Below, piece after piece: positions 1 to 10,200 of a stretch of 64,000 nt of DNA. This DNA comes from Gonocerus acuteangulatus. Its lineage: Eukaryota > Arthropoda > Insecta > Hemiptera > Coreidae. The translations under genes were made by a program, and so were the position numbers. Every line of letters starts with the position of its first letter. The stretch's first letter is position 1. Location: contig OX328124.1 of NCBI GenBank assembly GCA_946811695.1, positions 34,370,203 through 34,434,202 of the forward strand. The letters run 5' to 3'. Under the pieces are notes generated by a model, which was not told the origin of the DNA, searched no databases, and was given only the letters and a program-made list of their open reading frames with translations.

Positions 1-119
1 GATAAGCACGCCTTTCTCAACCCGAACCCATCTTAATACTATGTTTTGGATTTGTTTAAATTGTTGGCATTAAATATTTTTAAAAGTCTCATGTTGTAAG
101 GATGAATTCTCACACATAG

Positions 120-260
120 GCCAAAATATGGTGTGAGTGGATCCCAGGACACAAAAAAAGGAATAGAGGAAGACCCAAAACAAGATGGAGAGATGACTTT
201 GTGAACTGAGTGGTAGATGGTTGGTCTACAGTGCCCAGCGACAGGAAAAAATACAAACAG
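120..260 (+). pseudogene. LINE reverse-transcriptase tail remnant
   Basis: From about position 138 the plus strand reads WIPGHKKRNRGRPKTRWRDD, the glycine/arginine-rich tail (GRPxTRWRDD) typical of the very end of many non-LTR retrotransposon polymerases. It is followed by a stop, and a weaker match goes on to about 260. No catalytic part is present, so this is a truncated 3' end. Seen: the tail motif. Inferred: LINE origin; the clade cannot be told. Confidence 0.6.
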
Positions 261-300
261 AACACCGATAGAAACTAGTCTTATAGAATCAATAAACAAA

Positions 301-831
301 AGACATAAAAGTAGTAGAATTGAACATAAACGCTAAATAATTATTAAAAACATTTATTTGTTAAATTGAGTTGAATCTGAACAGGCTTTACATATATCCT
401 TTACTATGTGCTTTGGAGATGGGAAAATCCTACCTAGACCATGCCAACTTTCCCCTAAGCGGCACTATTTAGTTGAATGAACTTTAATTAGAGGAGAAAT
501 ATATACAGAGTGACCATAGTTCTTTCAGTTGTAGGTTGTAAATTGGGTAATTAGGTATTATGATATTATATTTTAATGTTAATAGATATTTAAGGTATAT
601 TTTTTAAATTAGTTAATAGTTGATTCCAAACTTGTTGACAGAGGAAACACTTCATCCAACATTGGACTGTTCCATGCTTGAAAGTGATGGGAGATTCAGG
701 TTTCAAACCACCATTTAAGGATGGGAATCAATTATCCAGAGGAAGATTCGTCACTGATTCTGAATTCTTTTTTAATTCTGTGACTAATCTTCAACTATTG
801 GTAGTTTAAATAGCTGATTGATACCTTGTAG
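301..831. other. AT-rich spacer, nothing recognised
   Basis: No open frame with recognisable protein character, no RNA-like fold and no clear repeat was seen here. Confidence 0.5.
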
Positions 832-909
832 ATGATCCTCATCTATTACGTGGCTCTAGTAATGGAAGGGTCGGCTACTTTTCTTTAGGCTGTGCTTATT
901 TTTAGGCTC
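832..909 (+). repeat. Left copy of a 78-bp direct repeat
   Basis: This stretch (starting ATGATCCT, with GTAATGGAAGGGTCG in the middle and ending TTATTTTTAGGCTC) recurs at 1861-1939 in the same orientation with a few differences. The two copies flank the LINE fragment at 930-1803, so they may be LINE 3'-end sequence from two adjacent copies or the product of a local duplication. Confidence 0.7.
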
Positions 910-929
910 CTGGAGTAGGACTTCATCCC

Positions 930-1803
930 CCAGTAAAGGACTTTGTCAGAGAGATTCAACTGGCTTGGCTCATTTTCAATTTGGCACTGGAATCTGTAGT
1001 TAGGAAGGCAGAGATAAAAGTTGGAGGGACAATCTTTGGTAGACTGGTACAGTATCTGGCCTATCGTTGCGCCCTCTCTAGGGATGTCACTAAAGCATAT
1101 CATGCTCTGGTAGGCCCTGCAAGGAAACTTGGCCTTGAGGTGAATGCAGACTAGACAAAGTGCCTGGTTAGGTAGGAAGATCCCAGGCTGGGAGAAGTTG
1201 ACAGATAGGGGGTGTATGGCTTTTCGAAAGTGACTGAATTTATCTATTTCAGGTCACTCATGACAAGTATCAATAAACCAGATCCGGTTCAGATTTTTGA
1301 ATGCATACCTTATCCAGAAAGACTAAGCTCCACTTATACAAAAAAAAACTAATTCACCCTGTCTTTTTGTATGGCTCCGAGTCTTGGACAACCTCTCAAT
1401 CCTGTGAGCACGATCTCATGGTTGTTTATGAGAAAGATTTTGTGGAGGTTTCGTGGGGGCAGACAAGTAGCTGGACAATGGAGGCATCGTACAAACCAAG
1501 ATTTGGTTGGAATGTTTGGAGAGCCAGACAAACTCCGGTTAATAAAATTGAGTTGACTGAGGTGGGCTGGACATGTTGCAAGAATGGTAGAAAGTGACAT
1601 TCCGAAAAAAAAACTCCTCACTGAACCTGTCTATGGGACCCGAGGAAGAGGAAGACCAAGACAATGGTGGTCTGACCGTGTGGCGGAGGATGCTAGATCT
1701 ATCCTGGGTGTCAGAAACCGGATGGCCTCAGCACAAGATAGATACAATTGGAAGAAGCTGTTGGAGGACACCAAGACTCAATATTGGGTTGTAGCGCCGT
1801 GGT
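930..1803 (+). pseudogene. Truncated LINE reverse transcriptase, C-terminal part
   Basis: The plus strand carries, across several frame changes, the late part of a non-LTR polymerase: a 'FNLALES' segment near 965-1000 (thumb side of the RT), an EFIY(L)-SL segment near 1235, a KTKLHLYKKKLIHPVFLYGSE segment at about 1320-1380, a glycine-tryptophan-alanine-hydrophobic stretch near 1565, and the tail KKLLTEPVYGTRGRGRPRQ at about 1610-1665, ending near 1803. The active-site and endonuclease regions are missing. The piece is a decayed, 5'-truncated copy, perhaps of an RTE- or CR1-like element. Confidence 0.75.
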
Positions 1804-1860
1804 AAGTAAATCTTCGGCTCTATTGATATTTTAAACATCTCAATAGATCCCTTGTAATAA

Positions 1861-1939
1861 ATGATCCTTTCGTCATAATGTAGCCCTTGTAATGGAAGGG
1901 TCGCCTACTTTCCGTTAGGCTGTACTTATTTTTAGGCTC
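1861..1939 (+). repeat. Right copy of the 78-bp direct repeat
   Basis: Same sequence family as 832-909, placed just after the end of the truncated LINE polymerase. Confidence 0.7.
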
Positions 1940-2648
1940 AAGAAAGTGCACCTAGGGATGCAAATCATAGACCCATTTCTATAAATTGTTGTTTATGTTA
2001 ATTTTGACTTTAATTTATTGATTTTCTGTCTATACAAGAAAACATTGTTAAGATTTTAGGTCTTTTTATAGGTATTTACTTTCTAGAAAAAATAAAAAGT
2101 GCTAAGATTAATGTGCCTTAAGCAAGAATTACAAAACTTCTCAGATCAGTTGATGTTTTTTTTATTTTTTAATATTTACTAAACTCCAAATGTAAGCATA
2201 ATTTACAAATCTTAGTTCGAATGATTGTCGAAATTGAGAAAGAAATGTCCACTCAGTCTGTTGTTTTGGAGTACGAAAAATACAAATTCTGGTTTTATTC
2301 ACTTTTTATGAAAATGGTTAATCATTTCCATAAAATCACCTCAAAAGTCTATTTATTTGATTCCTCGCATGAAAATACCTGAAAAGACTGTTTCTAGAGG
2401 CTTATTAATGTAAACCAATATGAGTAACATTTTCTTTTGTATATAAACACACATTTGTAAGTTGTACTTTACATTTATTAAAGTTATATTTTTTTAATTG
2501 CTGCAATTTTTTAAAATGTTTTTCTGACTTCAGGGGGCACCCTATGTAATGTATACACATTAGTCGGAACCCCAAATTTTCACCCCCTCCCTCCATTATC
2601 CAATGACATAATCTAACAATAGGTTCACAAAATATCATTTGAGCTACG
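1940..2648. other. AT-rich spacer
   Basis: Nothing beyond AT-rich sequence and short homopolymers was recognised. Confidence 0.5.
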
Positions 2649-2896
2649 CAGACAAGGTATAGTTGGGTTCGGCTAGGAGAAAAAAACGTCAGACTTTCAG
2701 GAAGAAATCTGTATTTAGACGTTTCGGCTGCACATTGGCAGCCTTCTTCAGCACTAGAAAATGCCTAGGGGGGAGGGAGGAAGACCTCGAGGACACTTAG
2801 GTAACGATGGTTGGATGTAATTACGATACATCCAGATTTCTTCCTGAAAGTCTGATGTTTTTTTCTCCTAGCCGAATCCCAACTATACCTTGTCTG
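2649..2896. repeat. Inverted repeat with 64-bp arms
   Basis: Arm 2649-2711 is matched by the reverse complement of 2833-2896 with only a few mismatches. The spacer contains, on the minus strand, a short hammerhead-like motif. The arrangement fits the inverted terminal repeats of a small Penelope-like or fold-back remnant. Confidence 0.7.
2718..2752 (-). ncRNA. Hammerhead-ribozyme-like core, possible Penelope remnant
   Basis: On the minus strand the order is CTGAAGA, then a perfect 6-bp stem (GGCTGC / GCAGCC) with a 6-nt loop, then GAAAC. This is the CUGANGA - stem II - GAAA layout of a hammerhead ribozyme core. Hammerhead motifs are known from terminal regions of Penelope-like retroelements. 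A matching stem I and a clear cleavage triplet were not identified, so activity is unproven and it may be a decayed copy. Confidence 0.4.
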
Positions 2897-3121
2897 TGTA
2901 TCTCTGCAACGGCTAACTATCTCCATCTCCATCATTTGAGCTAGGTTTGGTGTGAGACTTACAAGGAACATATCACTATAGTAGTAGTAGAGTTATATAA
3001 ATTTGTTTTTATTATAGTAAATAACACATCCCAAATCACTAATGAGTGCCTTCTAAAAGTTTAAAATAAACAACTGCTTAGGAAATTTTAAGAGAAAACC
3101 TTACATACTTATTAGACCTAC

Positions 3122-3540
3122 CTAATAGTTCATCTATTTCTTTGGATTCAAAAGTAACAAATTTCCATTTCTTTTTCAAATGGTCTTCAATTGCTGACAC
3201 TGGAAAAAAATTATAATAAATAAAAATAAAATATATTGAACTTTGGGATATGTTCTTGTATTAATAATACCTTTTCTAAATCCAAAAGGAAGAATATTTT
3301 TTGCCGCAGTTTCTTTTAGGATCTTTATATCTTTTACAGAAAAGTTTCCAAGTTCGAAAAACTCTTCATTAGTCATTAAAAGAATCTTTTTCGATGAATA
3401 CAACCCCACTAGAATGTGCCACATATTACTATAATGAATGGATTACTATCAAATGTTGAAAACATATACAACAATTAGATACCTCTTTCCACTTCATTTT
3501 TAAGACTATCTTTCAACAGTGTAACATCTAATTTACTCAT
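3122..3540 (-). CDS. RAD51-paralogue-like gene (RAD51D-like), first three exons
   Basis: Three exons join in one frame on the minus strand: 3483-3540 (starts ATG at 3540, donor GTATCT), 3271-3408 and 3122-3199 (donor GTAGGT), giving about 91 residues. The predicted product starts MSKLDVTLLKDSLK. It has a helical N-terminal segment with an EEFFELGNFSVKDIKIL stretch, then a linker, then ESKEIDELLG, which lies where RAD51 family proteins have the short segment just before the Walker A strand. Among the paralogues RAD51D fits best by spacing. RAD51D works in homologous recombination within the BCDX2 complex. The ATPase core would lie beyond the left edge or in exons not found. The assignment rests on weak N-terminal similarity. 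Confidence 0.5.
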
Positions 3541-3567
3541 GTTTTACATTCACATAGACTGAATGCA

Positions 3568-3590
3568 CCTAAAAAATAAGTACTATTAAA
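3568..3590 (-). promoter_or_regulatory. Possible splice acceptor just upstream of the RAD51-like start
   Basis: On the minus strand a pyrimidine-rich run ending TTATTTTTTAG precedes GTGCATTCAG, placing an acceptor about 28 nt upstream of the ATG at 3540 and inside the short gap after CDC123. It could receive a 5'-UTR exon or a spliced leader, or be unused. Confidence 0.3.
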
Positions 3591-3627
3591 ACGGGCAAAT
3601 AATACAATCGTACAAAACATAAAAAGC

Positions 3628-3633
3628 TTTATT
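3628..3633 (-). promoter_or_regulatory. Poly(A) signal of CDC123
   Basis: AATAAA on the minus strand, 24 nt after the CDC123 stop codon, implying a very short 3' UTR that ends before the RAD51-like gene begins. Confidence 0.6.
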
Positions 3634-3656
3634 AAATAAATACATTATGTATAATG

Positions 3657-4610
3657 CTAAGATTCCTTAGATTGAATATCAATTTGCGACTGTAAAAGTT
3701 CAATAAGAGACTGACTAGTGTTACTGGACATTTCTGTTAAATCTCTTGGCATACCAAAATGTCTGGTTAAGTGGGATGGCTGAATACCTGTTTCTTCACC
3801 AATAAATCTAAATTCAGGAGACAAATTTTCATCAAATGTCAATTTTTTTAATTCTGGCCAATGAAACAGGAATGTCTCACATTTTTCATTCATAAATGTA
3901 GTTATATCTACAAGTTTGACTCTGGAACCAACTTGCCACACAACATCAAATACAAAATTTGGTAGTATAAATTTATCCTTAAGTTTATAATTGAAGAAAT
4001 CTTTTATATCACTAACAATATCAAATTTGGAAGTTAATATATGCCTGTGAAATTCCGATTTATCTCGTTGAGTAATTGCTATCAATTGGCCATCAGAAAC
4101 AAAACATCGGAATTCAGAACCAGGATGTATATCCTCCCATTTTTTTAACACAATATAATACTTTTCTGCTATGCTGGAAGAGAGGTCATTTGAAATTTTA
4201 TCTGAGCATTTAAGAAGTAAATAAATATCTTGCAAATTGTTGCACTTCAGGCAGTTGTTTGTAGCAACCCAAGCGGCATCAGTCGGGGCACTCCAGTTCA
4301 TTTTCACAAAAACACTACCCCCAAGAACATCCATCGCATTTTTTAACTTTGCACTAAAGTCTGGAAATGAGGGAGGTGTCACTTCACTATCATCTTCTCC
4401 ATCAGAGTCCCAGTCTGTGTGGGTCACGTCATCTATATTGTCTCCTTTACTTTTTTTCAGTTCAGCTTCTAGAGGAATAGTTACAATATCTTCCTTCAAA
4501 TAATCTAGTACATCATCAGGCACCGGGAGAACTATACATTTGAAAGAATAATCTTTTAGAGTAGGATACCAGTTTTGGAAAGAACACACTACCTTTTCAT
4601 TAAGTTTCAT
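3657..4610 (-). CDS. CDC123: CDC123 (D123) eIF2 assembly factor
   Basis: A single uninterrupted frame of 317 residues, close to the family length of 330-340. CDC123 is an ATP-grasp-like cytosolic protein that binds eIF2 gamma and promotes assembly of the eIF2 complex, needed for translation initiation. Diagnostic segments are the N-terminal FQNWYPTLKDYSFKCIVLPV, an acidic linker (DWDSDGEDDSE), PSFPDF, GGSVFVKMNWSAPTDAAW at about 97-114, and PGSEFRCFVSDGQLIAITQR at about 163-182. The C-terminal metal site is unusual: Asp235 is kept, but the family's following Asn (DFNPFGE region) is Thr237 in VDITTF. The gene has no introns here and a canonical AATAAA lies 24 nt past the stop. It reads away from the LINE to its right. 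Confidence 0.95.
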   Translation of the reverse strand: MKLNEKVVCSFQNWYPTLKDYSFKCIVLPVPDDVLDYLKEDIVTIPLEAELKKSKGDNIDDVTHTDWDSDGEDDSEVTPPSFPDFSAKLKNAMDVLGGSVFVKMNWSAPTDAAWVATNNCLKCNNLQDIYLLLKCSDKISNDLSSSIAEKYYIVLKKWEDIHPGSEFRCFVSDGQLIAITQRDKSEFHRHILTSKFDIVSDIKDFFNYKLKDKFILPNFVFDVVWQVGSRVKLVDITTFMNEKCETFLFHWPELKKLTFDENLSPEFRFIGEETGIQPSHLTRHFGMPRDLTEMSSNTSQSLIELLQSQIDIQSKES

Positions 4611-5257
4611 GACAGTGTTGAATGTTATAACTACTTTCTTGATTTTACAAGACTAGATTCAATGTTGCTTTCGGTATTTAATCAAGCTGATTGGAAATTG
4701 ACAGGAAAATAGAATGGACATCAACTGTTGCTGTTTGTTCTAACTTTTCCAAAGAGGATAGCATAGAAGTAAGAGTACGAACCAGTCTTTCTGTATAATT
4801 TTAATAAAGCAAATGGTTAACTATTTGTTAAACACAAATACAATTTTGGTGATTTCATTAACAACCAACATTTTTTTAATATATCAAATAACCGTGAAAT
4901 AAATGTAGAAAAGAAAAGAGAATGTCCGTAAAAAAATGGGGTTTTTAAATTTTAAATAATTCTTACCAAGTTTCAGTATGCCAATTAGAAATAACTTGAG
5001 GACTCATGTTAATTTATTTTCAATCTATGACCAGAAGAATTTTTTTAACTGAAATTGGTGTCCACGGTCGATTCACAAGCATACTAACCAGCTTACTCGT
5101 CTCGAACTTTCGTTGGGCATTTGAAATAAATTTATGTTCGTTTAAGTGTTAACGTCCATAATTTAAATTCCCAATTTAGTATTGTGATTTATCTAACATT
5201 TGAATAAGAAAAGAAAAATCGGTACACACATATGGACATTACGTTGAAACATTGTTT
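4611..5257. other. Region upstream of CDC123, to the LINE boundary
   Basis: AT-rich. It must hold the CDC123 promoter and may hold that of the plus-strand gene. One plus-strand open stretch (about 4691-4767, EWTSTVAVCSNFSKEDSIE, followed by gtaaga) could be an early exon of the CFAP92-like gene, but its phase does not fit the next exon found. Confidence 0.35.
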
Positions 5258-5586
5258 TCGCAAATTGATTCAAACCTCTGAATTGGTCCCTAAACATCCA
5301 AACGAAAATTTTCTTTTGCTGATTTCCTTGTCAACGAATTTCACATTTAATTGATAATAAAAGAATCACTCGTTCAGTCAAAAAATGTTATAGTTCTGCA
5401 GATGAATGAAATTATCAGTCCATCACCAGCCTTCGGTGGTGGTATCACACAAAATATTATTAGGGGGTTTCCCCGCCTTTTTCTATATAGAATATACTAA
5501 GAACATTCGTGATGAACATTATGACCAACATATTTTCGTATTGACACTCAATCCCTTCAGAACCTCATTTGAACTCAGAACCAGGA

Positions 5587-7141
5587 ATGTTATCCAGTCA
5601 AAAATCAGCTATGTACGAAAATGCTCCTAGAAGTTATGCCAAAACCGCAGCTAGCAGAGGCCCATTATCAAGACGTGAGTATGCTGTAGTTCTAGAATCA
5701 GTTAAAGGTATTAAACAAGGGGAATATTTATCGAAAATAGCAGACTTAACAGATCCAACAACTATTCGTTTTGCTTCAAGAATTTCCAATAATAGATTCT
5801 GTGTTCATTTTAATTCAAAAGAGGCAGCTGACAAGTTTACAAATTCTTATAGCTCCATTACTATAAAAGGCCACACTATTCAAGTGAGGCCCTTGGTTAG
5901 TCCAGCTAAAAGAATAATTATATCCAATGCCTGTCCAACTATTCCCAATGAAGATATTGAGGATTATCTCGTCAATCTAGGCATTAGACTAAAATCTCGT
6001 GTCTCATTCCTTAAAGTTGGAGGTGATGATCCAAGGCTTAGTCATGTTTTGAGCTATCGAAGGCAGGTGTATATAGACCAGGAAGATTTAGACAAAGTTC
6101 CTAAATGGCTTGTTCTAACCTCTGAAGGTCAAAAAAGAAAAATATTCCTAAACGAAGATGTTATCATCTGCTATTTATGTAGAATTGCTGGGCACATAGC
6201 AGCTGACTGTGCTCAGGCTGATGTAGCAGGTGAAGTAGCAGATGATCTAGTCGTTGAGACGGAGCAGCAGCCCCTTGAAAAGCCCAAAGAAGAAGAGTTT
6301 CCCCTCCTAAATCCGGAAAACGAGTATGGTTCTTTCTCGGCCATCGATCTCAGCATTGTTGACTGTCGGCTTCTTCCAGACTGCAATTGGACAGTGTTAC
6401 AGGATCTGCACGGAAGTGACCACTTCCCCATTCGACTTACTATTACAAATTCTATAGACTTATATCAAGTAAACGTTTCAGAAATATCTTATCGCTGGAA
6501 ATTCAACCTAGCTAATTGGGAAAATTATCCGAGAAATATTTCGCAAGCAATAGGCACTTTATCAGGAAACAATATTAATGAAAAACTCAGCAATTTTAAT
6601 AAATCCATTATAGAATCAGCAGAGATGAGCATTCCTAGAAAATGGAGCCCCTATGGTTAACCCGAGTGTACATGATAGTAGTTTCGTTGCCAATGGAAAC
6701 AAATCATATGACCTAAAGATTTCTAAAATTGCTAAGCCAGTTCAAACTAACCTGAAAACAAACATCTCTCCTTTAGAAACCAAAACAAAAATTCCTCCCC
6801 CTCCTTCTCCCTCTAATCCCACATCATTGGAAGAACTTATAGATCCAATTAAAGAACAGCTGTTTACCAGGTTTCCTAACAGCTCTATAACCTATCAACA
6901 GTTATGTATGTTACTATCAGTAACACAAGGAATGGCAAATCCTCTAGATGTTGTAAAAGAAATTACCAATGACAAAGAGGGGTTAGTAGAGATACTTAAT
7001 GAGATGCACAAACTATCACATAGTAAATCTATTAAGATAAAATGTACAAAACTGGTAAACAAATTAGCTCTTGTGACTAAAAACACTTGGTCATTGCCTA
7101 CTGAAAAGGCAAAGGCTTCCGATATTTCTCAAGATCATTAA
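5587..7141 (+). pseudogene. LINE ORF1 (CCHC RNA-binding protein), interrupted
   Basis: The frame starts at ATG 5587; an earlier TTG at 5569 is also in frame. It has an N-terminal SYAKTAA segment, a central RNA-binding-like region (EAADKFTNSYSS), a zinc knuckle CYLCRIAGHIAADC at about 6171-6212 and an acidic stretch before 6316. There the frame meets a 317-bp insertion (6321-6637), followed by a second GAAAA at 6638-6642, and terminates at 6660. The 3' part resumes in another frame at 6638 with a proline-rich segment (PPPPSPSNP) and a C-terminal helical region, ending at 7141. Without the insertion and one GAAAA the frame would be open for about 410 residues. ORF1 proteins coat LINE RNA. This copy is probably defective. 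Confidence 0.85.
6326..6637 (+). repeat. 312-bp perfect copy of ORF2 sequence inside ORF1
   Basis: By direct reading 6326-6637 is identical to 7831-8142 (constant offset 1505), which encodes the end of the ORF2 endonuclease (GSDHFPI) and the region after it. The insert, together with 5 unmatched bases at its left (6321-6325), is bounded by GAAAA at 6316-6320 and 6638-6642. Confidence 0.97.
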
Positions 7142-7289
7142 AACTCTGGCGGGTCAAACAACTTATAAAATGAAAGTTCAAATCAAAATCAGAATATTAC
7201 AATATAAATTTCCTTAACGTTCTTAATAATGTCAAAACTTATTTCTCATATGAAATCTTCCCTTTGTTTCTTTTTTCTTTTAAATTTTC

Positions 7290-10200
7290 ATGAGTAAAAA
7301 TAACTTTTATAAGATTCTCCAATGGAACTGCGCTGGTCTATTTAGACATTATGAAAACTTCTCTTTGATATTAAGTAAAGAAGAGCCACAATGTTTCTGC
7401 ATTCAAGAGTCCCACCAAGCAACGAGTAGCTCTCTAACTGTTAAAGGTTACAAACTATATCGTAAGGATCGAATATGTTCTAGAAAATGGGGTGGAGTCG
7501 CAGTTCTAGTCAGAGATGATGTTTACAGTGAACAAGTTCCCTTATCAACAGATCTAGAAGCAATCGCTGTTAAATTATACATGCAAAATCCAATCACAGT
7601 CGGCAATATCTATATTCCTCAAAGTCAAACCATTTCTTATTCTCAATTACAGAATCTAATTGACCAATTACCTAGACCATGTGCTATTCTTGGCGATTTC
7701 AACGCTAATTCACCCGCTTGGAAATCGGACAAATCAGATGGCAGGGGACAGATCGTAGTGAAACTTGTAGAACAAAATAGTCACCTAGCGATACTCAATG
7801 ATGGATCTTCTACTCACTTTGTTGCGAGAGATGGTTCTTTCTCGGCCATCGATCTCAGCATTGTTGACTGTCGGCTTCTTCCAGACTGCAATTGGACAGT
7901 GTTACAGGATCTGCACGGAAGTGACCACTTCCCCATTCGACTTACTATTACAAATTCTATAGACTTATATCAAGTAAACGTTTCAGAAATATCTTATCGC
8001 TGGAAATTCAACCTAGCTAATTGGGAAAATTATCCGAGAAATATTTCGCAAGCAATAGGCACTTTATCAGGAAACAATATTAATGAAAAACTCAGCAATT
8101 TTAATAAATCCATTATAGAATCAGCAGAGATGAGCATTCCTAAAAGCAGACCAACCAAAAGAAAAAGACTAGTGCCTTGGTGGAATAACGAGTGGTATGA
8201 AGCAGTGAAGCAGAAAAAGAAAGCTTTGAACAAATACAGACGAACGAAAAGCATTGAAGACTGTATTGAGTTCAAAAAGCTTAGAGCTATAGCCAAAAAA
8301 ACCATAAAGGATAGTAAGAAAAAGTCATGGTTGGCCTTTACTGAATCAATCAATTCTGAAACTCCTATAGCACAGATTTGGGCAAAAATTAGATCTATTC
8401 AAGGTAAAAAAAGTTCATCAATTATTACAGGTATAAAAATAGAAGACACAGTAATAACTGAACCACAACAAATAGTAAATAACCTTGGCCAACATTTTGA
8501 AGAGAAGTCCAGTTCCAGCAATTACGAGAAGACTTTTCTAGAGAGAAGGAAAGAATTTGCCGATCCTCTACTGTCCATCGACTCGTGCAACGATGAATAT
8601 TATAATGCATTCTTTTCACTACAGGAACTTGATGAAACACTACTTACCTGCAAGAGCCAATCAGCTCCCGGTCCCGACCACATACCATACGAACTCCTTA
8701 AAAAATTGCCAGAAAAAGCAAAGATTATCTTACTAGACATGTACAATGAAATCTGGAGACAGGGGACCATCCCCAAATTATGGAACACGGCTATCATACA
8801 TCCCATTAAGAAACAAACTAATGCTTTGCTTCTGAATGACTTCCGTCCAATCTCCCTTCTTTGTTGTAGTTCGAAAATCATGGAGAAGATGGTGAACAGG
8901 CGGCTGATTGAAACACTAGAGAAGATGGAGAAGATAGACCCTCGGCAATGCGGCTTCCGAAAATCCCATTCTACAGTGGATCAATTAGTACTCCTCGAAT
9001 CCTACATTCAAAATGCATTCTCTAATAATCAGCATGTTATATCAATCTTTGTTGATATAGAGAAGGCCTATGACATGATGTGGCGAGGCAGGGTCTTAGC
9101 CATACTAAAATCTTGGGGTTTTAATGGAAGAATAATGAAGTATTTGGAAGCCTTTCTTACAGAGCGATTATTTCATGTTAGAATAAACCACTCAATTTCT
9201 GCAATATTTCAACAGGAGAATGGGACTCCGCAGGGTTCTCCACTGAGTGTAACTCTATTCCTAGTGGCCATCAATGGTATTTTAAGTTGTCTACCCGCTT
9301 CAGTTCAAGGTGGCCTTTTTGCCGATGACTTCGTATTCTACTTTGCACATGAGTCAATGGAATTTATACAATGGAAGCTTCAAAATGCAATTAATAATCT
9401 TTTATTATGGTGTGAAATAACTGGATTCAAAATTTCCTTTGCAAAAACTCGTGGTGTCCATTTCTGTCGTAAGAGGAAATGTAGATTAAATCCAAATTTA
9501 ATGGCAGCTGGGAAACCTATTTTATTTTCAGATACAATTAAGTTTTTAGGCCTAATAATTGATCGACGTCTAACCTGGTCAGAACACTTCAAATATCTAA
9601 GATTCCAGTGTCTAAAAAGGATGAATATTCTGAAGGCAGCTTCCAACAGGAACTGGGGAAGTGATCGGTCAACCCTCCTCAACCTGTACAGAACATTGAT
9701 CCGATCGAAATTAGACTATGGTTCTGTAGTATATAGCTCTGCTTCGACCAGGACATTGAACGTCGTCCACAATGCTGGAATTAGAATTTCCACCGGAGCC
9801 TTCAGAACAACTCCAGTCGAAAGCATGTATGTTGAGAGTGGCGAACCTTCTCTGGAAATCCGACGTTCCATCTTGACTCTCTCCTACGCCAGCAAGATAT
9901 ATAGCAATCCGAGCCACATAATATTCTCGTTGCTGAACAAGCCAGGACGAGTAGGTTTTAGAGGACGTTTAGAGAATTTAATTGATCATCTAGGAGCCGA
10001 GAGACTAACTCCAGTAGAAGAAAGCATCCATCTTTATCCATCCTGGTATCCAGTGAACATTATAGTTGATCTTAGCCTCCATCAAACTACCAAACAGGAC
10101 ATCAACCCCATGATACTCCACGCAATGCTAAGGGAACGTCAAGAAATATACGAGAAGAGAACGTGGATATACACAGACGCCTCAAAAACAGTGGACTCTA

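Noticed and set aside
8030..9917. Minus-strand open frames inside the LINE
   Set aside because: Antisense shadows of the intact ORF2.
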